Positions 6,428 to 12,706 of a stretch of DNA of 12,706 nucleotides are shown piece after piece. The notes beneath the pieces were generated by a model. The model did not search any database. It saw nothing but the letters and a program-made list of their open reading frames with translations, and was not told where the DNA came from. The DNA is from an uncultured Flammeovirgaceae bacterium (GTDB lineage Bacteria; Bacteroidota; Bacteroidia; Cytophagales; Cyclobacteriaceae): positions 1-12,706 of the forward strand of contig CAKZPJ010000718.1 of assembly GCA_937138955.1 (NCBI GenBank). The letters run 5' to 3'. The stretch's first letter is position 1. Each line of letters begins with the position of its first letter. The position numbers and the translations under genes are program-made.

Positions 6428-6921
6428 GTTACACCAACGATAAATTCATCCGCAAGCTACCTGAAGAAACTGAGCGTATGGCCTTAAACAAACTTGATAT
6501 AGAGGTCTGTGTATCAGCCGAATACGATGAGTAATGGAGTTTCGTTCAGGCCAAATCTCATCAACGCTGGTTATGGCCGGCGCGGTATGTGTTAGAAAAG
6601 ACTACGCGTAAGGTACTCACTTTTACCCGGGGTGACGCTCGCTTTGGACGTCGTACGAATGCTACTTTTCAGAAACTCATCCAGTTACTCCCTCATCAGC
6701 GTATTGATCGGCTGGGTACTGACGACTGGAAAAGTTATACGAGCATTCGTTTTACACCAATTCACCGGATTGGGAAAGATTTAACTTGGCGGATTGAGCG
6801 GAAAAATTTAGACTTACGTACCCGAATAAAACGATTGACCAGGCGGACGATCTGTTTTTCTAAATCCGAGCGTATGCATGATGCCATAATCGGACGGTTC
6901 ATCAACTTATATCTCTTTTGA
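6382..6921 (+). pseudogene. insB: insB-like IS1 transposase catalytic frame, interrupted by a stop codon
   Basis: The frame is open from about 6382 and reads VSYTNDKFIRKLPEET, then CVSAEYDE before a TAA at 6532-6534, then WSFVQAKSHQRWLW onward to the TGA at 6919-6921. The stop replaces the residue after DE in the conserved DEQW-type motif, so one C-to-T change of CAA is the simplest cause. The other catalytic residues remain: the Asp of TDDW (6721-6723) and the Glu of RIERKNL (6796-6798). The C-terminal ICFSKSERMHDAIIGRFI is typical of the family. Two GC-rich in-frame segments (6577-6585 and 6628-6642) look like insertions, since skipping them joins LWYVLEKT and FTFGRRTNATF. A GTG at 6589 could start a 110-residue fragment, but it would lack the first Asp. 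Confidence 0.82.
6409..6415 (+). promoter_or_regulatory. -1 frameshift slippery site A AAA AAG of the IS1 transposase
   Basis: IS1-family elements make their transposase by -1 frameshifting from insA into insB at an A-run. Here eight A's followed by G (6407-6415) provide A AAA AAG in phase with the insA frame (codons at 6410 and 6413), and the insB frame is exactly -1 relative to insA. The site seems preserved although the product is dead. Confidence 0.65.
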
Positions 6922-6940
6922 AAACTACTTTAACCCATTA
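6921..6940 (-). repeat. IS1-family right terminal inverted repeat
   Basis: This is the perfect complement of the left end at 6103-6122. It begins at the last base of the insB-like stop codon, the compact layout normal for IS1-family elements. Confidence 0.85.
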
Positions 6941-7149
6941 CCCTTTTATTTATTCTTCGCACTAAGTGAAGCTAATTTTGCGTACCAAAAAGAAGTATGA
7001 TCGTTAACGGCCTTTGTTGTGCTTACTTCTATTTTATTGCACGGACTTACGGCTTCGTTCGAAGTCAAAAAATTAGGAATAGAATAATAAATAGTAAGAG
7101 TGCTTACAGCTAGGAACTGCACTTAATAATACAGAACTAGATTTTATAC
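6941..7149. other. Intergenic DNA between IS1 element and CheB-like gene
   Basis: These 209 bp probably contain the leader and promoter that belonged to the antiporter gene before the IS1 element inserted, now separated from it by about 840 bp. A short inverted repeat AGTGC/GCACT (7099-7103 and 7119-7123) followed by a T-rich stretch on the minus strand might serve as a weak terminator for the CheB-like gene. I see no reading frame of note. Confidence 0.4.
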
Positions 7150-7854
7150 TCAATTCTGCTCTTTAACTTCCTCCTTTTTCATAGCCGCATTAATAGCGGC
7201 TTTCTGAGCTATACTTTTCTGCTCAGAGTGACATCCGTATCCAGCTAATTCGCAAAATAAAGCAGGTATATCGACCAGAGGTAATACGTATTTGGGATGA
7301 TCGCCAATTAAAGCATTTAGCGGAAGAACTGGGTCGTAAGCATCTTCAGGTGACTGAGCTATGGTAATTCCACCTTGCATGGTTGTTTCTAGCAACCCTT
7401 TCACACCATCTTTTAATCCCCCACTAAGTAGTACCGATACCGTTCTATCTTTATATTCTCTCACACCACTCTTGAGCAACACATCGATGCTAGGCCGCCA
7501 ATGTTCATCTGAAGGCTCTTCGGTGTGAATAATGGTATTATTCTCTATCGTTAGATGATATCCTTGAGCCGGAAGATATATTGCACCTATTTTTACCTTA
7601 TCTCCAGTATCAGGCACCTTTATTTCCAGATTACTTTTAGGCCTTAATACTTCAAGCAACCGATGTTTATAAACCGAGCTTTTCTGTAGGCGATGTAACA
7701 GGAAGAAGAAAGTAGCAGGGAAATGTGCCGGGATATTTTCAGCTAAAAAACGAAAGGCATCAACTCCCCCCTTACCCGATGCACCAATTAAAAATACTGG
7801 AGGTGAAGCCGGATAGTGCAATTCTACTGAATGATCGTCGGGGATATTCTCCAT
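7150..7854 (-). CDS. Stand-alone CheB methylesterase-domain protein
   Basis: The 234-residue product is one CheB-type catalytic domain with no receiver domain. Motifs in order: FLIGASGKGGVDAF with the nucleophile S26, FFLLHRL with H54, GYHL (H100), the conserved RPSIDVLLKSG (120-130), and VLLSGGLKDGVKGL with D149, giving the Ser-His-Asp triad of the family. GGITIAQSPEDAYDPVLPLNAL (read in parts) also matches the CheB pattern. Chemotaxis CheB removes methyl groups from receptor glutamates, but no receptor, CheR or CheA gene is nearby, and isolated forms of this kind are common in Bacteroidota, where targets are mostly unknown. The usual TGMG motif is SGGL here, so activity could differ. The C-terminus (about 210-234) is a charged tail. 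The ATG at 7852-7854 fits the domain start. It appears monocistronic. Confidence 0.86.
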   Translation of the reverse strand: MENIPDDHSVELHYPASPPVFLIGASGKGGVDAFRFLAENIPAHFPATFFFLLHRLQKSSVYKHRLLEVLRPKSNLEIKVPDTGDKVKIGAIYLPAQGYHLTIENNTIIHTEEPSDEHWRPSIDVLLKSGVREYKDRTVSVLLSGGLKDGVKGLLETTMQGGITIAQSPEDAYDPVLPLNALIGDHPKYVLPLVDIPALFCELAGYGCHSEQKSIAQKAAINAAMKKEEVKEQN

Positions 7855-8145
7855 ATTATTTAGTTGCTATATACAATACCTTTACGGTAAGAACAATGTT
7901 ATCATCTTTTTATAATAATGTTAGCGGCTTTCATCGGTAGCTACTCTAAAGCTAAATTATAATGCAAGATTGAATGTTTATCCGACTAAGGGAGTACAGT
8001 TGCAATCTTGCTGAGCTTACAATATTAGATCATATCCAATATTTACCTATTCGCTAGTTTAACAAAATACTTTGAATAGCACTTACAGATCAATTAATAA
8101 GTAATGATTAACTAATGAAAGGTTTTTATTACTTTTCGTTAATGA
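7855..8145. other. Intergenic region between permease 3' end and CheB-like gene
   Basis: These 291 bp are A+T-rich and should contain the CheB-like promoter and the end of the permease transcript. TACCTTTACGGTA (around 7880-7892) has TACC/GGTA symmetry, and GTTAAT/ATTAAC arms flank the permease stop region, but the stems are short and A+T-rich, so I do not call a terminator. No convincing TTTG/TAnnTTTG promoter or reading frame is seen. Confidence 0.4.
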
Positions 8146-10527
8146 TCATTCATTCCTAAGTGAGTCAGCCGGGTTCGCCAGAGCCGCTCGGGCTGATTGC
8201 CAACTTACAGTTAGCAGTGCAATTAGCAGAGCCGCTAATCCCGCCACAATGAAAACCATCGGTTGTAACGTGATTCTGTAGGCAAAATCAGATAACCACT
8301 GCTGCATAACAAAGTACGCAATAGGCGAAGCAATAACTAGTGCAATAACAACGAGTATCGCAAAATCTTTAGTGAGTAAGTGTATAAGTTGTAGCACTGA
8401 AGCGCCCAATACCTTGCGTACCCCCACTTCTTTCGTCCGCTGTTCCGCAACAAACGTTACTAAGCCGAATAAACCTAAACAAGCAATAAACACTGCAATG
8501 CCCGCGAATAGCGTGAATATTTGCCCCTGTTTTTGCTCACTGCGGTACAGTTGGTCGTAGCTCTCATCCAGAAAAGTAAAAGCAAATGGATGCTGACTAA
8601 CCATACTCGTCCAGGTGTCTTCCACTAAACTAATTACAGGCTTCACCGCCCCGGGGGTCATCTTAATAGCAATGATACGCTCATCGTTTCCCAGCATAAT
8701 AGCCAAGGGATCAATCTCATTGTGTAGTGAAGCAAAGTGATAATCCTCTACCACTCCCACCACTCGCCGAGGAATTGTATCAGCGAAAGGGTTGGTCACT
8801 TCTTTTCCCAGAGCTTCTTCGGGAGACCACTCTAATCGGCGCGCGGCAGTTTCGTTAATAATGATGGCTTCCGCCTCATCAGTCTGACGATCCTCTGAGA
8901 AATTTCTCCCGGCGAGCAGAGTCAGCCCCATCGTTTCCAGATAGTTTTCGTCCGTGAATAGCGTATTCATAATAACTTCTTCCTCATGCCCTTGCACATC
9001 AAAAGTATACAAATCATGAAATCCGCCCGGCTCACCTGAGGCAGTAGTCACCTGAGCGATACGAGCATTTTGACGAAGTTGGTCTTTAAATGTTTCTCGC
9101 TGTTCGTAGATTTCATTATTGTCTATCTCCAGTAGCATAACTCGCTCTTTGTCAAACCCTAGCTGTTTGTCTTGCACATAATCCATTTGCTGCACCACCA
9201 CCAGTACCGCTACCATCAGCACAATGGAAATAACAAACTGAAATACGACTAAGCCCTTGCGGAGATAGTTTCCTTTCGCCCCAATCTGATTGCCCCCTTT
9301 TAGAGCTTTGGCGGGCACAAAGGCCGATAAGAACAGTGCCGGATAGCTCCCCGCCAGCAAACCAACTACCAATACTGTCCCGAACAATAGAGCCGGAAAG
9401 GCGATACCGTCGTCTAGCGAAAGTGTTAGGTTAACTTCGGCAAACTGATTAAAGAAGGGTAGCAGCACCGTCATTAACACAATAGTAAATAGCATGGCAA
9501 CAAAAGCCGTTAGGAATGACTCACCAAAAAACTGATAGATCAAATCGGAACGGTTGGCTCCGAGTGACTTGCGTACTCCGACTTCAGTTGCCCGCCGAGC
9601 GGCGCGAGCAGTAGCCAAATTCATGAAGTTGATACAGGCAATTAGCAAGATAAATACGGCTACTACTAAAAAAATATAGGTCATTGCTCGGTTCCCATGC
9701 TTCGTCCACATATCAAACTGAACGGTATTGGAAAAGTAGATTTCGGTAAGGGGCGACAAGGTAAGCCCGAGCCGAATACCCAATCGCTCAAAATCATCGC
9801 CTAAATACTTCTCCATAAAGGCTGGAAACTGCACTTCTAAAGCGGCTTCAGTCACTCCTTCTTTTGCCAATACGTAAGTCACCATATTATTATTCCACCA
9901 ACCAGTGAACCACTCCTCTTTTTCAAAGAGATGAACGGATGTTAAGAAATCAAATGTAAGATGAGAGTTCTCGGGTACCGCTGCCAGCACTCCCGTTACT
10001 ACCAAAGGATACTCGTTTTCGTACTCCAGCTCTTTACCAATAGGGTCTACGTTACCAAAGTATTTTTGAGCCATCGCTTCAGTAAGCACCACACTACCTG
10101 GTTCACTTAAAGCCGTTGCTGGATCACCTTGAAGGAGAGGAAAGGTGAATACCTGAAGAAAATCTCGTCCTACGAAGCTAATATCATCGCCAGTAAATGC
10201 CTTTTCTCCAGCAATGATTAGGCCCGAACGTGGCATTACCCGCACCGTAGCTTCTATCTCTTCCGAAAAATCATTGAGCAAAGCTTCCGCATAGGGTGGC
10301 GAAGTAGGTCCAACCTCTTGATAGCCGTCGCGGTCAGTAGTTCGATATACTTTGTAAATACGATCTTTTTTCTGGTGAAACTGGTCGTAGCTTTGCTCAT
10401 GCTGAACGTATAGTGCAATGAATAAGCAACAAGTGATACCGATGGCTAGTCCCAGCACGTTAATGCCCGCATATAACTTATTTTTTAGCGAGTTCCGATA
10501 AGCAGTGAGTAGATAGTTTTTGAGCAT
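8146..10527 (-). CDS. MacB/FtsX-type ABC transporter permease, two-repeat form
   Basis: The 793-residue protein has the layout of large Bacteroidota MacB/FtsX permeases. It starts with MLKNYLLTAYRNSLKNK and TM1 (19-41), then a long periplasmic MacB-PCD domain (about 42-280), three helices (about 283-303, 337-358, 379-401), a second half starting with a helix at 425-446, a second periplasmic domain (about 447-668), and three last helices (about 670-691, 721-741, 757-776), eight in all. Each FtsX core has the same cytosolic coupling motif, EVGVRKSLGA (315-324) and EVGVRKVLGA (700-709). Such permeases pair with a LolD/MacB-like ATPase and act in export or mechanotransmission rather than import; no ATPase gene is in the window. 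Its 144-bp upstream region carries a sigma-54-like promoter and an 18-bp near-palindrome. Confidence 0.93.
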   Translation of the reverse strand: MLKNYLLTAYRNSLKNKLYAGINVLGLAIGITCCLFIALYVQHEQSYDQFHQKKDRIYKVYRTTDRDGYQEVGPTSPPYAEALLNDFSEEIEATVRVMPRSGLIIAGEKAFTGDDISFVGRDFLQVFTFPLLQGDPATALSEPGSVVLTEAMAQKYFGNVDPIGKELEYENEYPLVVTGVLAAVPENSHLTFDFLTSVHLFEKEEWFTGWWNNNMVTYVLAKEGVTEAALEVQFPAFMEKYLGDDFERLGIRLGLTLSPLTEIYFSNTVQFDMWTKHGNRAMTYIFLVVAVFILLIACINFMNLATARAARRATEVGVRKSLGANRSDLIYQFFGESFLTAFVAMLFTIVLMTVLLPFFNQFAEVNLTLSLDDGIAFPALLFGTVLVVGLLAGSYPALFLSAFVPAKALKGGNQIGAKGNYLRKGLVVFQFVISIVLMVAVLVVVQQMDYVQDKQLGFDKERVMLLEIDNNEIYEQRETFKDQLRQNARIAQVTTASGEPGGFHDLYTFDVQGHEEEVIMNTLFTDENYLETMGLTLLAGRNFSEDRQTDEAEAIIINETAARRLEWSPEEALGKEVTNPFADTIPRRVVGVVEDYHFASLHNEIDPLAIMLGNDERIIAIKMTPGAVKPVISLVEDTWTSMVSQHPFAFTFLDESYDQLYRSEQKQGQIFTLFAGIAVFIACLGLFGLVTFVAEQRTKEVGVRKVLGASVLQLIHLLTKDFAILVVIALVIASPIAYFVMQQWLSDFAYRITLQPMVFIVAGLAALLIALLTVSWQSARAALANPADSLRNE

Positions 10528-10552
10528 AGTAGTTTTTGTTTACCAGTAAGGT

Positions 10553-10569
10553 TACAATACCAATGCCAA
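10553..10569 (-). promoter_or_regulatory. Sigma-54-like -24/-12 promoter of the permease gene
   Basis: On the minus strand TTGGCATTGGTATTGTA fits the RpoN consensus YTGGCACGRNNNTTGCW at 10 of the 14 or so informative positions, with GG and the -12 TTG at the canonical spacing; the -12 GC is GT here, which weakens it. It ends 25 bp before the permease ATG, giving a transcript leader of roughly 15 bases. Confidence 0.45.
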
Positions 10570-10630
10570 CGCTATTTTAGCTCGTAAGCCCCGTTTTACC
10601 CAGTACAGAATGATCGGAACCGAGCGGCAA

Positions 10631-10648
10631 GTGTTCAATATCGGACAC
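10631..10648. promoter_or_regulatory. Near-palindromic enhancer-like site upstream of the permease gene
   Basis: GTGTTCAATATCGGACAC is symmetric at 14 of 18 positions (outer GTGT/ACAC arms perfect, two internal mismatched pairs). It lies about 60 bp upstream of the -24/-12-like promoter, the position expected for a bacterial enhancer-binding protein. Assignment is from symmetry and position only. Confidence 0.45.
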
Positions 10649-10671
10649 AGCTTAAAAAGCCACGATCGTAT

Positions 10672-11256
10672 TTAGGGGAGTTTCAGTCGTGAAAAGTCTA
10701 AAGCAAAACCAGGAAGAACTGGAGCAGCCGAAAGGTCTGAATTAAAGTCTTCATGCTGCTGAACCGCTTGGTTTCTTGAGTAGATATATACTGTTTTTTC
10801 ATCTAGAGCAATCAGCCAACCTAGTTGAACTCCGTTCTTTATCCAGTTTTCCATTTTTTCCTGTAAGTCAACCAAACGATCGGTCTTCGACTTAAGCTCT
10901 ACGATGAATTCAGGGCAAACTGGGGCAAACTGTTCTTTTTCAGCTTCAGTAAGTTGATGCCACTTTTCTAGCGAGAGCCAGGCTGCATCGGGTGAGCGCA
11001 CTGACCCGTCGGGCAGGGTGAATCCAGTAGAAGAATCAAAGGTAACTCCTAGCTGGTGTTGTTCATTCCACGCTTCCAATTGATAAAGTACCTTATTATT
11101 GATAAATCCGGTACTAGTATAGGTTGGAGACATAATGATAATTTCTCTTTGAGCATTTCGCTCAATTTTTAAATCGCGGTTAGCTTGACAGAAGCTGAAA
11201 AACTCCTCATTGGTCATCTGCTCTTCCAGTCCCCTTAAAGTAATCTTATCCAACAT
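10672..11256 (-). CDS. Uma2-family (DUF820) PD-(D/E)XK nuclease-like protein
   Basis: The 194-residue product has the Uma2/DUF820 pattern: an N-terminal MTNEEFFSFCQANRDLKIE, the glycine-rich TGFTLPDGSVRSPDAAWL with D90, PEFIVELKSKTD with E120 and K122 as the ExK catalytic pair, and KMENWIKNGVQLGWLIALDE. These residues form a PD-(D/E)XK nuclease active site in the family, which is widespread and often multicopy in cyanobacteria and Bacteroidota; biological targets are not established. The protein is full length and all key residues are intact. The ATG at 11254-11256 begins MLDKITLRGLEEQ, normal for the family. It is divergent from the DUF2911 gene and lies 144 bp upstream of the permease on the same strand, which has its own promoter-like site. 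Confidence 0.9.
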   Translation of the reverse strand: MLDKITLRGLEEQMTNEEFFSFCQANRDLKIERNAQREIIIMSPTYTSTGFINNKVLYQLEAWNEQHQLGVTFDSSTGFTLPDGSVRSPDAAWLSLEKWHQLTEAEKEQFAPVCPEFIVELKSKTDRLVDLQEKMENWIKNGVQLGWLIALDEKTVYIYSRNQAVQQHEDFNSDLSAAPVLPGFALDFSRLKLP

Positions 11257-11536
11257 AGATATTAGCTGTTACGATAGTAAGAAAGATACGACTTATTAAT
11301 GGGCCAATCAACTGGTATGAAACAATCCTGGCCGTCTTTCTCTATTCGTACCTAATTGCTTTTATCGGGTTTATACCTAATTCCTTCCATTCCAATACAT
11401 CAACATTAGGTAAGTTTAGCACAGGTGGCGCTGCCGATTACCTGAAAAAGTATTATTAACTGAAATTAAACTGATTTGTGAACCGTCATCAATCGTTATA
11501 ATCTGTTTTTAGCAAACATTCACTGCTTAATCTATG

Positions 11537-11560
11537 CCCCACTATTTGGGGGATTTTTAT
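11537..11560 (+). terminator. Intrinsic-terminator-like hairpin upstream of the DUF2911 gene
   Basis: CCCCA and TGGGG form a 5-bp stem around a 5-base loop, followed by GGATTTTTAT. The stem is short but strong, and the T-run gives plus-strand polarity. No plus-strand gene precedes it, so it would end an unannotated transcript, act as insulation, or be chance. Confidence 0.35.
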
Positions 11561-11589
11561 TGAAACATGCCAAACAAATAAGATTTTCC

Positions 11590-11621
11590 ATTGGTGGCAG
11601 CTACCGTTATTCGTAAATTTC
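11590..11621 (+). promoter_or_regulatory. Bacteroidota-type sigma-A promoter candidate for the DUF2911 gene
   Basis: ATTG (11590-11593, consensus TTTG at -33) is followed after 20 bp by TAAATTTC (11614-11621, consensus TAnnTTTG at -7, one mismatch). The predicted start near 11627 would leave a leader of about 28 bases before the ATG at 11655. Confidence 0.4.
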
Positions 11622-11654
11622 TCTATTATACATTAAACCCCTAACTCACCTACT

Positions 11655-12706
11655 ATGAGCCGCAACTATTGCTTACCACTATTAATCTGTCTTATTTTTA
11701 TATCGACTGCTACCTTCGCTCAGTTAATTACGCTACCCCCCAGTGGGGATAATCAGAAAAGTGAAGTAACCCAATACTTGGGTTCGCTGGCTAAAGTAAC
11801 CATCAATTACAGTAGTCCGGATGTAACCTCGCCCAGCGGAGATGATCGTACCGGACAAATTTGGGGGCAGGTAGTGCCCTACGGACTGAACAACCTGGGA
11901 TTTGGTACTGCTACTGAAGCTCCTTGGCGAGCGGGTGCCAACGAGAACACGACTATTACATTTTCTCACGATATGCTGGTGGAAGGCAAGCCCATTGAAG
12001 CAGGCACCTACGGATTGCATATGATTGTGAAAGAAAGTGAGCCGTGGACGCTGATTCTTTCTAAGAATACCTCGGCCTGGGGTAGTTATTTTTACGACGA
12101 AAAGGATGACGCTCTGCGGGCCGAAGTGCAACCCGAGGAAGGCGAATTCCACGAGTGGCTCACCTACGAATTCACCGAACGTCAGCCAGATCGAGCAACA
12201 GCCGCCCTAATGTGGGAAAACAAAAAAGTACCCTTCACGATTGCGGTGCCGGATATAACCGCTTTGTACTTAGATAATATGCAGCAGGAACTTCAATCTA
12301 CTGCCGGGTTCAGCTGGCAGGGTTGGAACCAAGCAGCAAACTTTGCCCTTCAAAACGATACACTATTAGACCAAGCACTAACTTGGGCCGAAAATGCGGT
12401 TAGTATGCCATTTATCGGACAAGAGAATTTCAACACACTCCAGACTAAAGGGCAGATATTAGATAGGCTCAAGCGAACTGAAGAAGCTGAAACAACACTA
12501 CTGCAAGCAGTAAACCATCCTACCGCCGGTCCTGGCCAAATTCACAGCTACGGACGCCAACTGCTGAACCAAGGAGAGCAAGATAAGGCATTAGAAGTGT
12601 TTAGACTTAATGCTGAAAAGCATCCGGACACCTGGCCGGTAAACGTAGGATTAGCCCGAGGGTATTCTGCCGTAGGTGAATACAAAAAAGCGTTGAAATA
12701 CGCTAA
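11655..12706 (+). CDS. Exported DUF2911-domain protein with C-terminal TPR-like region (3' end beyond window)
   Basis: The frame is open from the ATG at 11655 to the window edge (350 codons, no stop), so the C-terminus is missing. Residues 1-22 are a signal peptide (LPLLICLIFISTATFA, cleavage before Q23). Residues about 24-200 match DUF2911: VTINYSSPDV, GQIWGQVVPYG, PWRAGANENTTITF, IEAGTYGLHMI, PWTLILSKN and WGSYFYDEKDDALR. From about residue 220 the sequence becomes helical and repeat-like (AANFALQNDTLLDQALTWAE, LQTKGQILDRLKRTEEAETT, YGRQLLNQGEQDKALEVFRL), as in TPR repeats. The DUF2911-TPR combination is frequent in Cytophagales; its function is unknown, though the export signal and TPRs suggest a periplasmic or surface binding role. 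A promoter candidate lies 34 bp upstream. Confidence 0.9.
   Translation, partial: MSRNYCLPLLICLIFISTATFAQLITLPPSGDNQKSEVTQYLGSLAKVTINYSSPDVTSPSGDDRTGQIWGQVVPYGLNNLGFGTATEAPWRAGANENTTITFSHDMLVEGKPIEAGTYGLHMIVKESEPWTLILSKNTSAWGSYFYDEKDDALRAEVQPEEGEFHEWLTYEFTERQPDRATAALMWENKKVPFTIAVPDITALYLDNMQQELQSTAGFSWQGWNQAANFALQNDTLLDQALTWAENAVSMPFIGQENFNTLQTKGQILDRLKRTEEAETTLLQAVNHPTAGPGQIHSYGRQLLNQGEQDKALEVFRLNAEKHPDTWPVNVGLARGYSAVGEYKKALKYA

Larger units (their letters stand above)
6103..6940 (+). mobile_element. Decayed IS1-family insertion sequence
   Basis: The element is bounded by a perfect 20-bp inverted repeat, TAATGGGTTAAAGTAGTTTT at 6103-6122 and its complement at 6921-6940, and contains the two overlapping reading frames of an IS1-type transposase (insA-like then insB-like in the -1 frame). 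Its 838-bp length is near that of IS1 (768 bp). Both frames are damaged (lost zinc-finger cysteines, likely short insertions, a nonsense codon beside the first catalytic Asp), so it should be inactive. I see no 8-9 bp direct repeat at its ends, whether the boundary is placed at TAAT or at GGG, which suggests an old insertion or later rearrangement. It lies directly upstream of the antiporter gene. Confidence 0.85.
11257..11654. other. Divergent intergenic region between Uma2 and DUF2911 genes
   Basis: This 398-bp region contains no convincing reading frame. It holds three copies of TACCTAAT (11349-11356, 11374-11381, and inverted at 11405-11412), a stem-loop CAGGT/ACCTG with inner GGC/GCC (11422-11444), a terminator-like hairpin (11537-11560), and a Bacteroidota-type promoter candidate for the DUF2911 gene (11590-11621). 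Confidence 0.5.

Noticed and set aside
6098..6945. Target-site duplication around the IS1 element
   Set aside because: The 8-9 bp flanks do not match for either possible boundary; the TAAT/ATTA symmetry is inverted, not direct.
8111..8150. Terminator after the permease gene
   Set aside because: GTTAAT/ATTAAC arms are A+T-rich with a long loop and mismatches; no GC-rich stem with T-run.
11733..12152. 139-codon minus-strand frame
   Set aside because: It is the antisense of the DUF2911 coding region, which matches its family motif by motif.

Overview
The window looks like a chromosomal segment of a Bacteroidota bacterium, most likely of the order Cytophagales. The reasons are family content and style: a DUF2911-TPR exported protein, a large two-repeat MacB/FtsX-type permease, a Uma2 nuclease, a stand-alone CheB-like protein, a membrane-anchored helix-hairpin-helix protein, moderate G+C, and genes without clear Shine-Dalgarno sequences. 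No rRNA, tRNA, CRISPR array or complete mobile element was seen. Most genes lie on the minus strand.

Layout. 1-786 (-): 5' part of a metallo-beta-lactamase-fold hydrolase that runs off the left edge. 908-1547 (-): a HigB/HigA-type toxin-antitoxin pair with a 7-bp-arm inverted repeat immediately before the toxin start, a probable autoregulatory operator. 1894-4081 (-): three co-oriented envelope-related genes, an OmpA-family protein with two OmpA-like modules, a membrane-anchored coiled-coil/HhH protein, and a two-helix membrane protein. 4384-4641 (+): a small unrecognised protein ending 2 bp from the convergent gene. 4644-6088 (-): a KefB-like cation:proton antiporter without its usual cytosolic RCK domain, overlapping by 4 bp (ATGA) a glutaredoxin-like gene with a CLKT active site. 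6103-6940: a decayed IS1-family element with 20-bp perfect terminal inverted repeats, inserted 14 bp upstream of the antiporter start. 7150-7854 (-): a stand-alone CheB methylesterase-domain protein. 8146-10527 (-): an 8-TM ABC permease preceded by a sigma-54-like promoter and an 18-bp near-palindrome. 10672-11256 (-): a Uma2-family nuclease. 11655-12706 (+): a secreted DUF2911 protein with a TPR-like C-terminal part, running off the right edge.

How the parts may work together. The antiporter and glutaredoxin-like gene are the clearest functional unit, a translationally coupled pair that suggests redox-linked ion homeostasis. Their ancestral promoter seems to have been displaced by the IS1 insertion. 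The permease upstream region carries what looks like an enhancer plus a -24/-12 promoter, and half-sites of the same kind (TGTCCG, TGAACA, CGGACA) recur in the divergent region between the OmpA-family gene and the small 85-aa gene, hinting at a shared activator. The remaining genes look like ordinary single-gene units. All family assignments come from motif recognition by eye; no database search was run.
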